NCBI GenBank assembly: GCA_017656235.1
Contig: JACDOF010000018.1
Span: 1-44,569 of the forward strand
DNA length: 44,569 bases
From: Brevibacillus sp.
Lineage (GTDB): Bacteria > Bacillota > Bacilli > Brevibacillales > Brevibacillaceae
Direction: 5' to 3'
Below are positions 1 through 8,521 of this stretch, in pieces. Below the pieces are notes generated by a model. The model was not told the origin of the DNA, did no database searches, and saw nothing but the letters and a program-made list of their open reading frames with translations. The position numbers and the translations under genes are program-made. Each line of letters starts with the position of its first letter. Position 1 is the stretch's first letter.

Positions 1-1
1 T

Positions 2-1900
2 TCGGCATCCATGGAGGAAATGGGTCAATCGATCAAAGGTGTAGCGGATAATGCGACGAGCTTGACCGTTTCGGCGGAAGAAACTTCAAATGCCATCCAG
101 GAGATGGTGGTTTCGATTCAGCAAGTAGCCGGAAATGCGGAAAGCACGGCAAGTTCTGTTGAACAAATCTCCGTATCCATTGAGCAGATGGGAAAATCGA
201 TTCGCGGCATTGCTGCAAATGCAGACCAATTGCAAAAAATCGCCAGCGATACCTCTGCGTCGATTCAGCAAATAGCGGCTTCGATTGAGCAGGTGGCGAA
301 AAATGCACAAAATGTGAACTCACTTACAGATCAGGTTCTGGTGGATGCCAAAGATGGGCAAAAGGCAGTTAGTCAGTCCGTTACGGGAATGAAAGAAATT
401 GCGGATGTTGTAAAACAGGCATCCAGCGTCATGACCAATCTGGGGAAAAGCTCGGAAGAAATCGGAAGGATTATTGAAGTCATCGATGATATTGCTGAGC
501 AAACCAATCTCTTGGCACTTAACGCCGCGATTGAAGCAGCGCGAGCGGGTGAACACGGAAAAGGGTTCGCTGTTGTTGCCGATGAAGTGAGGAAGCTCGC
601 CGAAAGAAGCGCAAAAGCCACCAAAGAAATTGCCCAATTAATTAAAGGGATCCAAAACGAAACAACCGATGCCATCAAAGCCATCGAGATTGGTATGGTA
701 AAAGTCGAACAAGGAAACAAATTGGCGGATGAAACCGGTGTAGCCATCGAAAAAATTGTAACCGGAGTCGAAAAAATTACGAATGAAATCAGACAGATCA
801 CTTCAGCTACCGCTGAACAGGCTAAGGGAAGCGAACAAATCGTGATAGCCGTAGGCGAATTAACCAATCAAGCAGACATGGTGACGCAGGCGACGAAGGA
901 ACAGGCAGCTGCAGTCGAAGAAGTGATCAAGGGAGTAACAAACGCCCGTGAGCAGGTGCGTCAGATTACTACAGCAACTGGCGAACAGGCCAAGCAAGGC
1001 GAAATTATCGTAAGAGCGGTAGAAAATGTAACAAAACAGGCCGCTATGGTGACGCAGGCAACGAAGGAACAGGCCGCAGCAGCCGAAGAAATCATCAAGG
1101 GGGTAGCGAACGCCCGTGAGCAGGTGCTTCAGATCACCATAGCAACTGGCGAACAGGCCAAGCAGGGCGAAAATATCGTAAGGGTGGTAGAAAATGTAAC
1201 CGAACAGGCCGCGATGGTAACTCGGGCGACGAAGGAACAGGCAGCTGCAGTCGAAGAAGTGATCAAGGGAGTAACAAACGCCCGTGAGCAGGTGCTTCAG
1301 ATCACCATAGCAACTGGCGAACAGGCCAAGCAGGGCGAAAATATCGTAAGGGTGGTAGAAAATGTAACCGAACAGGCCGCGATGGTAACTCGGGCGACGA
1401 AGGAACAGGCAGCTGCAGTCGAAGAAGTGATCAAGGGAGTAACAAACGCCCGTGAGCAGGTGCTTCAGATCACCATAGCAACTGGCGAACAGGCCAAGCA
1501 GGGCGAAAATATCGTAAGGGTGGTAGAAAATGTAACCGAACAGGCCGCGATGGTGGCTCAGGCGACAAAGGAACAAGCCGCCTCTGTCGAAGAAGTGGTT
1601 AAGGGTGTAGTGAACGCCCGTGAACAGGTGCGTCAGATTACTGCAGCCACAGAGGAACAAGCAAAACACGGAAAAGAAATTGTAAAAGTCGTCGAAAGTG
1701 TAACCAAACAGGCTGCCGAAATAACGGAAGCGACAAAATTTCAAGTGGCAGAAATGGACAAACTCGAACAGGCGATATCTGATACCGAACGTGCTGTCCA
1801 GCAGAATTTTGAAGAAATGGAAAAGGTGCTTGGGGTTGCACGGGAATTGGCAGACCGTTCCGCGTCAATTAATCATTCACTTCAAATATTGCAAGCCTAA
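2..1900 (+). CDS. Methyl-accepting chemotaxis protein, 5' end outside window
   Basis: The frame is open from the first bases, so the sensor domain, membrane segments and HAMP lie upstream and only the cytoplasmic signalling part is seen. Numbering from the ATG at position 11, residues 163-200 are the hairpin tip that binds CheA/CheW ([19 protein letters not shown], then [18 protein letters not shown]). Nearly everything else is predicted coiled coil. The arm before the tip shows a 56-residue repeat (MEEMG at 1, IEQMG at 57). The arm after it carries five consecutive 56-residue repeats and is about 430 residues long, far longer than in usual receptors. Each repeat contains ATKEQA- and ATGEQA-like stretches resembling methylation sites. 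cheR and cheB follow on the same strand, so the receptor is probably adapted by its own enzymes. Ligand unknown. Confidence 0.93.
   Translation, partial: SASMEEMGQSIKGVADNATSLTVSAEETSNAIQEMVVSIQQVAGNAESTASSVEQISVSIEQMGKSIRGIAANADQLQKIASDTSASIQQIAASIEQVAKNAQNVNSLTDQVLVDAKDGQKAVSQSVTGMKEIADVVKQASSVMTNLGKSSEEIGRIIEVIDDIAEQTNLLALNAAIEAARAGEHGKGFAVVADEVRKLAERSAKATKEIAQLIKGIQNETTDAIKAIEIGMVKVEQGNKLADETGVAIEKIVTGVEKITNEIRQITSATAEQAKGSEQIVIAVGELTNQADMVTQATKEQAAAVEEVIKGVTNAREQVRQITTATGEQAKQGEIIVRAVENVTKQAAMVTQATKEQAAAAEEIIKGVANAREQVLQITIATGEQAKQGENIVRVVENVTEQAAMVTRATKEQAAAVEEVIKGVTNAREQVLQITIATGEQAKQGENIVRVVENVTEQAAMVTRATKEQAAAVEEVIKGVTNAREQVLQITIATGEQAKQGENIVRVVENVTEQAAMVAQATKEQAASVEEVVKGVVNAREQVRQITAATEEQAKHGKEIVKVVESVTKQAAEITEATKFQVAEMDKLEQAISDTERAVQQNFEEMEKVLGVARELADRSASINHSLQILQA
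893..1732 (+). repeat. Five tandem 168-bp repeats inside the chemoreceptor gene
   Basis: Copies start at 893, 1061, 1229, 1397 and 1565, exactly 168 bp apart (56 codons, eight heptads), so the coiled-coil register is kept. Copies 3 and 4 are almost identical in DNA and copy 2 shares its second half with them, which indicates recent duplication. Copies 1 and 5 are more diverged. The unit begins [15 protein letters not shown] and ends near QAAMVTQA. Confidence 0.95.
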
Positions 1901-2007
1901 CGTCCGTCAGAGGAGAGGATCGGTTCTTTATTATGCTCTAATGTGAACCATTGAGAGAGCTTCGTGGACTTTGTCAATGCGCTGCTTATATGGGAGATGT
2001 AGCATTA

Positions 2008-2850
2008 ATGAAGGGGTTCATAAACGAAATTCAGGATAATGATATGTACGTAAAAGATTTGGGGAAAATGATTTATGACTTTTGCGGACTGAATTACTTG
2101 AACAATCCTTCATCGCTTGCATTAAAGGTGTCGAAGAGACTGTCCGTTCTAAATATGTCGTACCGGGAGTACACCGAATTCTTAAAAAGGAACCAGCAAG
2201 AATGGAATAACCTCATTGAACTCATTACAAACAATGAAACCTATTTTTTTCGTGAAGAGAGTCAGCTAAATGAATTAAGCAATGCGATTCTTCCCCAATT
2301 GCGGAATAAAAAATGTATTCGGATTTGGAGCGCCGCTTGCTCCACGGGAGAAGAACCTTACAGCTTGGCGATGACAATCGCAGAATCAGGGATTGTACCG
2401 CTGGAATCTGTACGTATCATTGCGACTGACATTAATAGAAAAGTTCTGCAGATCGCAAGACGAGGGTGGTACCATAAAAATTCGCTATGCTTCCGCCGGA
2501 CTCCTAAGGAGATGCTGGACAAGTACTTTTTCCCGCAGGATGAAGGATTTCAGATTAAGAGCTTCCTAAAAGACAGGATTGAATTCCGGCATTCGAATCT
2601 TTTAAATGATGAGGATATGGCGGCGGACGAAAAAGTCGATATCATTTTTTGCAGAAATGTGCTTATTTATTTCGATTCCGTAACAACACGCCGAGTGATT
2701 GCGAACTTTTACAATCGTTTACATCCTGGTGGATTTTTATTTCTGGGACATGCCGAAACGATAACGGGCATGAATACCAATTTCGAAACAATAAATGCTC
2801 GTGCGACATTTTATTACCGAAAGAGGGGTGTTGAGAGTACACCATTTTGA
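2008..2850 (+). CDS. cheR: CheR-type chemoreceptor glutamate methyltransferase
   Basis: CheR moves a methyl group from S-adenosylmethionine to glutamates of chemoreceptors. An N-terminal helical domain is followed by the methyltransferase fold. Visible motifs are TNNETYFFRE (the CheR NETxFFR signature), IWSAACSTGEEPYSLAM (SAM-binding loop) and CRNVLIYF near the C-terminus. The start is uncertain. ATG 2008 has GGGAG 11 nt upstream and suits the family's N-terminus. The same frame extends to ATG 1990 and to TTG 1951, but neither has a good ribosome-binding site. A strong AGGAGAGG at 1911-1918 leads only to a two-codon frame. The gene lies between the receptor and cheB. It could serve this receptor only or the whole cell. 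Confidence 0.9.
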   Translation: MKGFINEIQDNDMYVKDLGKMIYDFCGLNYLNNPSSLALKVSKRLSVLNMSYREYTEFLKRNQQEWNNLIELITNNETYFFREESQLNELSNAILPQLRNKKCIRIWSAACSTGEEPYSLAMTIAESGIVPLESVRIIATDINRKVLQIARRGWYHKNSLCFRRTPKEMLDKYFFPQDEGFQIKSFLKDRIEFRHSNLLNDEDMAADEKVDIIFCRNVLIYFDSVTTRRVIANFYNRLHPGGFLFLGHAETITGMNTNFETINARATFYYRKRGVESTPF

Positions 2851-2897
2851 TGAGACGACAGCTTCAGAAATTTTCATTTTTAAGGAGGCAAAGCCAA

Positions 2898-3935
2898 TTG
2901 AGTCGGTACGGTGTGCTGATCGTTGATGATTCTGCATTCATGAGGAGGGCCATCAGCCTCTTATTTGAGAAAGATCCGGATTTTTTTATCGTGGGAAGCG
3001 CCCGCAGCGGCCTGGAGGCAATAGAAAAGATAAAGCGTTTCAAGCCGGATGTCGTTACGATGGATGTGGAAATGCCGGAAATGGACGGAATAACCGCCTT
3101 GGAACAAATCATGAAAGATCATCCGGTAGCCGTCGTAATGCTGAGCACACTGACAGACGAAGGAGCGGAAGCCACTCTAACGGCATTACAATTAGGTGCG
3201 GTAGATTTCTTTCCAAAAAGCTCCTTATTGAAGGATCCTGCGGAAACTAAAATAATAGCCGATTTTCTGATGAGGGTAAAGGCTGCCGCCAGTGCAAAAT
3301 TACCCTTAAGGAACAAAGCTGCACTTGTGAAAGAAGCAGTGGAAGAAAAAAAGAAAAAGGGCTCCGCTTCCGTTGATCTGCTCATTATCGGATGTTCCAC
3401 AGGCGGACCGTCTGCCATACAATCTATTCTTCCTCGATTCATGCCGGACTTTCCAGCAGGAATTGTCGTTGTACAGCATATGCCGCCCGGATTTACCAAA
3501 GCTTTGGCAGACCGTTTCGATACCATTTGCAATTTGAAAGTGAAAGAAGCAGAAGATGGCGATGTTGTGATGCCAGGGATCATATATGTTGCTCCTGCTG
3601 GGTATCAAACTTTATTTCAAAAAACGAATGACGGAAAGACCATCCTGAGAATTGTTCCGGACGAGAGCAAATTGTACAAGCCATCCATTGATGTGACGAT
3701 TCATTCCGCATCCCTGATTTATCGCGACCGTTTATTGGCCGTTATTCTTACGGGAATGGGGACGGACGGTTTAATTGGTTGCAGTGAAGTGAAGCGGCAG
3801 CGGGGGCATGTGATCGTTGAAGCTGAAGAATCATGTATCGTATATGGTATGCCTAAAGCTGTTTATGAGGCCGGGTATGCTGATCGACAAGTACCTTTAC
3901 CCAATATATATCAAGAGATCCTATCATTTGTTTAG
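2898..3935 (+). CDS. cheB: CheB protein-glutamate methylesterase, response regulator
   Basis: CheB removes methyl groups from, and deamidates, chemoreceptors and is activated by phosphorylation from CheA. The TTG start at 2898 is chosen because AAGGAGG lies 9 nt upstream and the protein then begins directly with the receiver domain (MSRYGVLIVDDSAFMRR). A longer frame back to 2847 has no such support. Residues 1-120 are the receiver with phospho-acceptor Asp56 in TMDVEMPEMDG. A short linker leads to the esterase domain with the Ser (GCSTGGPSAI), His (VVQHMPPGFT) and Asp (LTGMGTDG) of the catalytic triad. At 345 codons the length is normal. With cheR it forms the adaptation pair for the upstream receptor. 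Confidence 0.94.
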   Translation: MSRYGVLIVDDSAFMRRAISLLFEKDPDFFIVGSARSGLEAIEKIKRFKPDVVTMDVEMPEMDGITALEQIMKDHPVAVVMLSTLTDEGAEATLTALQLGAVDFFPKSSLLKDPAETKIIADFLMRVKAAASAKLPLRNKAALVKEAVEEKKKKGSASVDLLIIGCSTGGPSAIQSILPRFMPDFPAGIVVVQHMPPGFTKALADRFDTICNLKVKEAEDGDVVMPGIIYVAPAGYQTLFQKTNDGKTILRIVPDESKLYKPSIDVTIHSASLIYRDRLLAVILTGMGTDGLIGCSEVKRQRGHVIVEAEESCIVYGMPKAVYEAGYADRQVPLPNIYQEILSFV

Positions 3936-4031
3936 GTGGACCTCTGTCAATAGATTGGCCGGCCAGCTTCACATTTCCATTGGCAGATGCTCACAATGAT
4001 CCGGTATCCATCATTGAAAGGAGGCTCCAAA

Positions 4032-4151
4032 ATGGAGAACGAAAAGGAAGTCCTCACACCGGAAGAAATCGAGGAAATCATCCGCAAATTGGTTGATGAT
4101 TATCAAGAGTTGGAAAATCCAGGACAATCCCAAAAATCGGATGCAGAGTGA
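4032..4151 (+). CDS. Small acidic protein, 39 aa, unknown
   Basis: ATG 4032 is preceded by AAGGAGG at a suitable distance (4017-4023). The frame gives 39 residues, starting MENEKEVLTPEEIEEIIRKL, rich in Glu/Lys and predicted as one amphipathic helix with a polar tail. I do not recognise a family. It follows cheB by about 95 bp and is closed by a strong hairpin, so it may be the last gene of the chemotaxis transcript. It has no signal peptide or membrane segment. The good ribosome-binding site and codon pattern argue for a real gene, but the short length leaves doubt. Confidence 0.6.
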   Translation: MENEKEVLTPEEIEEIIRKLVDDYQELENPGQSQKSDAE

Positions 4152-4173
4152 TTGAGCTGTATTATACATATAC

Positions 4174-4215
4174 GACAAACTCCCTCGGCTGCTGAGGCAA
4201 TCGAGGGAGTTTGTC
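4174..4215. terminator. Hairpin between convergent genes, probably bidirectional
   Basis: A perfect 14-bp inverted repeat (GACAAACTCCCTCG at 4174-4187 with CGAGGGAGTTTGTC at 4202-4215) and a 14-nt loop lies between the small plus-strand gene and convergent lepB. The T-tracts are modest in both directions. Confidence 0.7.
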
Positions 4216-4227
4216 TGGTTTGCCGGT

Positions 4228-4800
4228 TCACTCCGCTTTGCCAAAGGAGAAATCGATCTTGGTTCCCAGCACGTGATCGAGCGGGATATAACCGATCTCC
4301 CTGCTGTCTTTGCTGTTGTTTCGGTTATCCCCCATGACAAAGATGTGATCCTCGGGAACCACCCACCTCTTGTTTTCCACGATTAGCATGGTCTCTTTGA
4401 TATAGGGTTCGTCCAACGGTTGGCCGTTGCGGTAAACCTTGGCGTCTTTCAACTCCAGTACGTCGCCCGGTCTGCCGATAACCCTCTTTACATATAGAAA
4501 GCGGCCGTCCGCCTTGCCGAGGATGAACTGCAACAGCGGGGTCTCCAGCAGGTCATCGGTAAAGGAGCGCTCACGCATGACGCGGCTGTCGATCACCACG
4601 ATGTCTCCATAGTCGGGCAGGTACGAAAACGTATACGGCAGCTTGGATACATAGATTCGTTCTTGATCATGCAGGGTAGGATCCATCGAATGTCCCTCAA
4701 CTTTATACGGCTGAAACACGAAGATGGTAATCAGCAGAGCAAGGGCCATTGCTACCGCCAAAGAGCGAATCCAACTCCAGATTTCTTTTGCTACTTTCAC
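4228..4800 (-). CDS. lepB: Type I signal peptidase
   Basis: This membrane-anchored serine protease cleaves signal peptides from secreted pre-proteins outside the membrane. The GTG start at 4800 is chosen because GGAGAGGGAG lies just upstream. The frame runs further upstream but without a ribosome-binding site. Of 190 residues, about 11-30 are the single N-terminal membrane anchor. Ser38 in GHSMDPTL is the nucleophile and Lys105 in YVKRVIGRPGD the general base. MGDNRNNSKDSR is the conserved C-terminal box. The length fits the short Gram-positive (SipS-like) class. It stands alone between two convergent/divergent neighbours. Confidence 0.96.
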   Translation of the reverse strand: MKVAKEIWSWIRSLAVAMALALLITIFVFQPYKVEGHSMDPTLHDQERIYVSKLPYTFSYLPDYGDIVVIDSRVMRERSFTDDLLETPLLQFILGKADGRFLYVKRVIGRPGDVLELKDAKVYRNGQPLDEPYIKETMLIVENKRWVVPEDHIFVMGDNRNNSKDSREIGYIPLDHVLGTKIDFSFGKAE

Positions 4801-4842
4801 CAGCCGACTCCCTCTCCACATTTTTCTATGCTTCTGTAAAAA

Positions 4843-4872
4843 ATTATACTGCAAAACGAAGGGATAACACAA
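4843..4872 (-). promoter_or_regulatory. Probable SigA promoter of lepB
   Basis: On the minus strand TTGTGT (4867-4872) and TATAAT (4843-4848) are 18 nt apart, about 45 bp upstream of the lepB start. Confidence 0.6.
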
Positions 4873-4948
4873 ACGAACCTCTGTCAACGGCTGTGCAGGA
4901 AGGCATACCCGATCAGCTTTTTTGACCGATAGCTCCGTACCGACTATC

Positions 4949-4957
4949 TGCTATAAT
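4949..4957 (+). promoter_or_regulatory. Extended -10 promoter element of ung
   Basis: TGCTATAAT is an extended -10 element about 65 bp ahead of the ung start. No convincing -35 box is seen, as is usual for this promoter type. Confidence 0.55.
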
Positions 4958-5020
4958 CGTTGTTGACGAACGGCGCAGACCGTTTGCCTTTCGACGTTTT
5001 GCTGACAAGGTGGGATTCAG

Positions 5021-5695
5021 ATGGCAATCTTGCGAAACGACTGGGCTGAGTTTTTGTCCAGTGAGTTTGAAAAGCCTTACTACATAAAATTGCGGGAATT
5101 CTTGAAGGAAGAATACCGCACCAGAACGATCTATCCTGACATGTATGACATCTTTAACGCACTGCACTATACGTCCTATGCGGATACCAAGGTGGTCATT
5201 CTGGGGCAGGATCCCTATCACGGACCGGGGCAGGCGCATGGACTCAGTTTCTCGGTCAAACCCGGCGTGACGCCGCCGCCCTCGCTGCAAAACATGTTTA
5301 AAGAGCTGCAGAATGATCTGGGCTGCACGATCCCCAACAACGGCTGCCTGGTCAAATGGGCGGAGCAGGGCGTCCTTTTGCTCAACACGGTGCTGACCGT
5401 GCGCAGAGGCGCTCCCAATTCGCATCGCGGCATGGGCTGGGAGACGTTTACGGACAGAGTGATTGCAGCGCTAAACGAGCGGGAGAAGCCGGTTGTGTTC
5501 TTGTTGTGGGGCAAAAACGCCCAGGAAAAGAGGCATCTGATCACGGCTCCCCATCACCACATCATCATGTCGCCCCACCCCAGCCCGTTTTCTGCGAATA
5601 GAGGCTTCTTTGGCAGCAGACCCTTTTCCCGCACCAACCAGTTTCTGAAAAGTATCGGCAGCCGCGAGATTGACTGGCAGATTCCAGACCTGTAA
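5021..5695 (+). CDS. ung: Uracil-DNA glycosylase, family 1
   Basis: Ung removes uracil from DNA (from cytosine deamination or dUMP incorporation) as the first step of base-excision repair. The catalytic water-activating Asp64 sits in the signature [19 protein letters not shown]. The Leu/His intercalation loop [13 protein letters not shown] lies near residue 186. At 224 aa it has the usual length. The protein starts [12 protein letters not shown], and TGACAAGGTGGGA lies upstream. It is a single gene with its own promoter, converging on the MBL-fold gene. Confidence 0.97.
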   Translation: MAILRNDWAEFLSSEFEKPYYIKLREFLKEEYRTRTIYPDMYDIFNALHYTSYADTKVVILGQDPYHGPGQAHGLSFSVKPGVTPPPSLQNMFKELQNDLGCTIPNNGCLVKWAEQGVLLLNTVLTVRRGAPNSHRGMGWETFTDRVIAALNEREKPVVFLLWGKNAQEKRHLITAPHHHIIMSPHPSPFSANRGFFGSRPFSRTNQFLKSIGSREIDWQIPDL

Positions 5696-5769
5696 CACAG
5701 AGCGGCTGGTGATGATTCAGCCTGATTCGGTTCAACTCCCTGGCGGCAGCGACTGTGATGCCGCCTCGT

Positions 5770-6576
5770 TTATGTTCTGTCCAGTTCCCGGACAATCGAG
5801 TGCACCAGGTGATACGGTGAGTTTTCAAAGCGGGAAAAGACGTGCATCGGATGCAGACCGGGGAACAGTCGATGTTGAATCTGCTTGATGGACAGCCCTT
5901 GTTGGTACAGCGCGGTTACCTGTCCGCTGATCTCTTCCAGGTAGTTCAGTTTGGCACGGAGCAGTTTTTTTCCGTCGAACAGGATACCGGCGTGCGAACA
6001 GATCAGGGTGGAGAAGTCACACGCCAGCACCTTGCGCAGTGAACGGATCAGCTCCGGCGCTGATTCAAAGGCAAACATGCTTTTCGGGTGGGACATGACG
6101 AACAGATCTCCGCTAAACAACCAGCCATGCTCCCGATTCAGCAGGGCGACATGGTCATCGGCGTGGCCAGGCGTATGGATGACCTCAAAGGAGAAGCGTT
6201 CTGTTTCCACCAGCGGCGGCAGAGGCTGGGGCTGAAACGGTTCCCGGCTGCCCCAAAACAGGCGGCGGTAAAGCGGCAGGTGCGGGCGATTTTGACACAG
6301 GGCAATCCCGCTTTCATGGATATACGGCGTGATGCCCAGGCTCTGCTTGAGCCACGCTGCTTGGCCGGTATGGTCTTCGTGATGATGGGTGAGGACGATT
6401 TGCCGGATGGGTCTTTCGGCGAAAAACGGTATCAGCGAATGCTTCAGTCGGCTTGGACCGGTATCGATCAACAAACCGTCCACCAGAAACACGTACACAT
6501 TCAGGTTGATACCGACACGGGTGACGGCTGCCCGTACGCCGGTAATACCCTCGTGCTCAATGAACTTCAGCAACAT
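5770..6576 (-). CDS. MBL-fold metallo-hydrolase
   Basis: This is a metallo-beta-lactamase-fold hydrolase of unknown substrate. The metal ligands are visible: HHHEDH in LTHHHEDHTGQAAW, the His in HTPGHADDH, the Asp in FSGDLF and the last His in ICSHAG. At about 269 aa with no signal peptide it is probably cytosolic. The C-terminal 60 residues (LNYLEEISGQVTALYQQG onward) look like the helical tail of glyoxalase II/RNase Z-like relatives. ATG 6576 is preferred (GGGAAG upstream); GTG 6582 is in frame two codons earlier. A TATAAT lies at 6610-6615 on this strand and a perfect 18-bp palindrome about 85 bp upstream. Glyoxalase-II-like hydrolysis is possible but not shown. Confidence 0.88.
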   Translation of the reverse strand: MLLKFIEHEGITGVRAAVTRVGINLNVYVFLVDGLLIDTGPSRLKHSLIPFFAERPIRQIVLTHHHEDHTGQAAWLKQSLGITPYIHESGIALCQNRPHLPLYRRLFWGSREPFQPQPLPPLVETERFSFEVIHTPGHADDHVALLNREHGWLFSGDLFVMSHPKSMFAFESAPELIRSLRKVLACDFSTLICSHAGILFDGKKLLRAKLNYLEEISGQVTALYQQGLSIKQIQHRLFPGLHPMHVFSRFENSPYHLVHSIVRELDRT

Positions 6577-6658
6577 TCTCACTTCCCGTATTATTCAGGT
6601 ACAGTTTCCATTATAAAACAGGGCCTATGGCAATTCTACATCTGCCTGCAGGTTCATG

Positions 6659-6676
6659 TGTCAAACATGTTTGACA
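6659..6676. promoter_or_regulatory. Perfect 18-bp palindrome, candidate operator
   Basis: TGTCAAACATGTTTGACA equals its own reverse complement. It lies upstream of the MBL-fold gene's TATAAT (6610-6615, minus) and just past the end of the decayed MFS gene. The symmetry suggests binding of a dimeric repressor. It carries TTGACA on both strands, but neither has a good -10 at 17 nt. Confidence 0.5.
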
Positions 6677-6705
6677 TTTCAAACGGGGCGGGGACTGGTT
6701 CTGTA

Positions 6706-7320
6706 TCAATCGCCTATCAAATATGCTGCGCCTGTCCACCGCCGCCGCAGGACGGCGTATGCGACGATTGTCAATGATATGCTGGACAAACAGAGAGCCA
6801 TCGATCCCAGTCCCCATGTATCAAGCAGCAGACCGGCACTTAGCATGACGAACAAATAGTAGACGTTTTCCATCATCTCCAGCAGGGAGAAAAACCGGCC
6901 GTGATACGAATGGGGAATCTCTTTTTGAAACAGCGCCGCCGAAAGGGGAAAGAAGCATCCGGCAGCAAGCCCAAACAGTGCAAATCCGAGCAGTTACCCT
7001 GCTGCTCTGTCCGCAAAGGCGAGCGAGAGGTGGGACAGTCCAATCAGCGAAGCGCATCCCAGCATGATGGAAACCGTGATGCGCTTTCGCGCGATCCGTC
7101 GGGCGAGCAGCGTACCAGCGAATACGCAGATACCCTCTGTTGTGTAAAGCATGCTTTTGACTGCCGCGTTGTTGAGCTGTTCGCTGATCGCCATCACGGT
7201 CAGGTTGAAGCAGCCGAGAAACGTAAGCGGCACAAAGGTGATCAGCAGGATGTGGGGATTGGCAAGAACCCGGGTTCCATGGCATCAAACAAAAAAGAAC
7301 CCAAATAAAAAAGGCCGGCC
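6706..7320 (-). pseudogene. Decayed MFS transporter, C-terminal half
   Basis: Reading the minus strand, a hydrophobic frame gives an MFS C-terminal half: ANPHILLITFVPLTFLGC, a middle part, then LLGFALFGLAAGCFFPLSAA and on to GLGSMALCLSSISLTIV, ending at the TGA at 6706. It is broken by an in-frame TAA at 6994-6996. Near 7285 the reading shifts frame (GLFYLGSFLFDAMEPG in one frame, ANPHILL in another). The N-terminal half is absent. Stop, frameshift and truncation agree on a pseudogene. Only a sequencing error at each site would rescue it, and the missing half would remain. Confidence 0.75.
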
Positions 7321-7339
7321 AGCATGCTGCTGGTCGACC
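7307..7339 (-). terminator. Rho-independent terminator of trhO
   Basis: On the minus strand GGTCGACCAGCA and TGCTGGCCGGCC form a 12-position stem (one mismatch, one G-U) with a 3-nt loop, followed by TTTTTT, about 50 bp after the trhO stop. Confidence 0.85.
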
Positions 7340-7387
7340 TGTAATGGTAAGGCAGGCTGCGGTCTGCGGCCTTCCGGAAGGTTACAT

Positions 7388-8347
7388 TCAAACTCCTGCG
7401 CCTACCTCGCTATTCTGCTTCTCCTGGTCTCTCTGTTTTGCCTCCATTTCCAGCACGTAGCGGTTGCGCTTGTGCTCGCGGCATTCCTTGGAGCAGGAAC
7501 GTTTGTACTTATGCTCGCACTCTTCACAGCAGAAATGCTGCCGGTTGCATTCCGGATTGGCGCAGTTGACGTAGCGATCCTCCGGCTTGCCGCAGTAGTA
7601 GCATTTGCTTACGATTACGTGTTCCACCTGGTTGATCGGCACAGAGATACGCTCGTCAAACACGTAACATTTTCCGTCAAAGAACTGCCCTTTTACCTCG
7701 GGGTCCTTGCCGTAGGTGACAATTCCCCCGTTCAGTTGATACACTTCTTTGAACCCTTCCCTGAGCAGCAGTCCGGACAGTTTTTCGCAGCGGATGCCAC
7801 CGGTACAGTACGTGAGGACTTTCTTGTCCTTGTACTGAGTGAAGTTTTCCTTGATCCACTGCGGGAACTCACGGAATGACTCCACGTCGGGGCGAATGGC
7901 GCCGCGGAAGTGACCCAGATCGTATTCATACGTGTTGCGCCCGTCCAGTACTACTACATCGTCGCGCTGCAGCATTTCATAGAATTCCTTTGGCGACAGG
8001 CGCTTTCCGGTCAGTTCGTTGGGGTTGATGTCTTCCTCGAGCCGGAAGGTAACCAATTCCTTGCGCGGGCGCACAAACATTTTCTTGAATGCGTGCCCGT
8101 CTGCTTCGTCAATCTTGAAAACCATATCGGCAAAACGTGGATCTTTGTGCAGCGTGTCCATGTAAATCTGAGTTTGTTCCACGGTGCCTGAAACCGTACC
8201 GTTGATCCCTTCTTCAGCGACCAGGACGCGTCCTCTCAGCCCCAGCTCCTTGCAAAAAGCAAGGTGCTCCCGGGCAAACTGCTCGTGGTCGTCAATGTGA
8301 ACATACTTGTAGTAGAGCAAGACTCGGTAAGGTTTTTGTTGTTCCAT
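7388..8347 (-). CDS. trhO: tRNA uridine(34) hydroxylase, rhodanese-like (YceA family)
   Basis: TrhO makes 5-hydroxyuridine at tRNA position 34 in an oxygen-dependent way. The ATG at 8347 has GGAGGT upstream and gives 319 aa. Residues 1-95 are the N-terminal acylphosphatase-like domain ([21 protein letters not shown]). The rhodanese domain follows with the active-site loop CTGGIRC, Cys181 and Cys187. The C-terminus (about 235-290) is a Cys-rich probable zinc module (CYYCG, CANPEC, CCEEC, CSKEC), as in Gram-positive members. It is monocistronic, with a terminator downstream. Confidence 0.93.
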   Translation of the reverse strand: MEQQKPYRVLLYYKYVHIDDHEQFAREHLAFCKELGLRGRVLVAEEGINGTVSGTVEQTQIYMDTLHKDPRFADMVFKIDEADGHAFKKMFVRPRKELVTFRLEEDINPNELTGKRLSPKEFYEMLQRDDVVVLDGRNTYEYDLGHFRGAIRPDVESFREFPQWIKENFTQYKDKKVLTYCTGGIRCEKLSGLLLREGFKEVYQLNGGIVTYGKDPEVKGQFFDGKCYVFDERISVPINQVEHVIVSKCYYCGKPEDRYVNCANPECNRQHFCCEECEHKYKRSCSKECREHKRNRYVLEMEAKQRDQEKQNSEVGAGV

Positions 8348-8521
8348 GTGAAATACCTCCATCTATTTGCAGGATAGATGCAATACCTGCTATTATACAA
8401 CACTTGTCGCCATATTGCACAAGCAGCAGGCAAATTACAAAAAATACAAGAACAAACAATAGCTCCGATCCTGCCATATCAGGAGAGTAGGCGATTCAGG
8501 GTTAAAGGGCAGTTTTCCCCT

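Noticed and set aside
860-1744. Long minus-strand frame opposite the chemoreceptor repeats
   Set aside because: It mirrors the 168-bp repeats of the coding strand, is Cys/His/Phe-rich in a repeat pattern, and has no ribosome-binding site or family.
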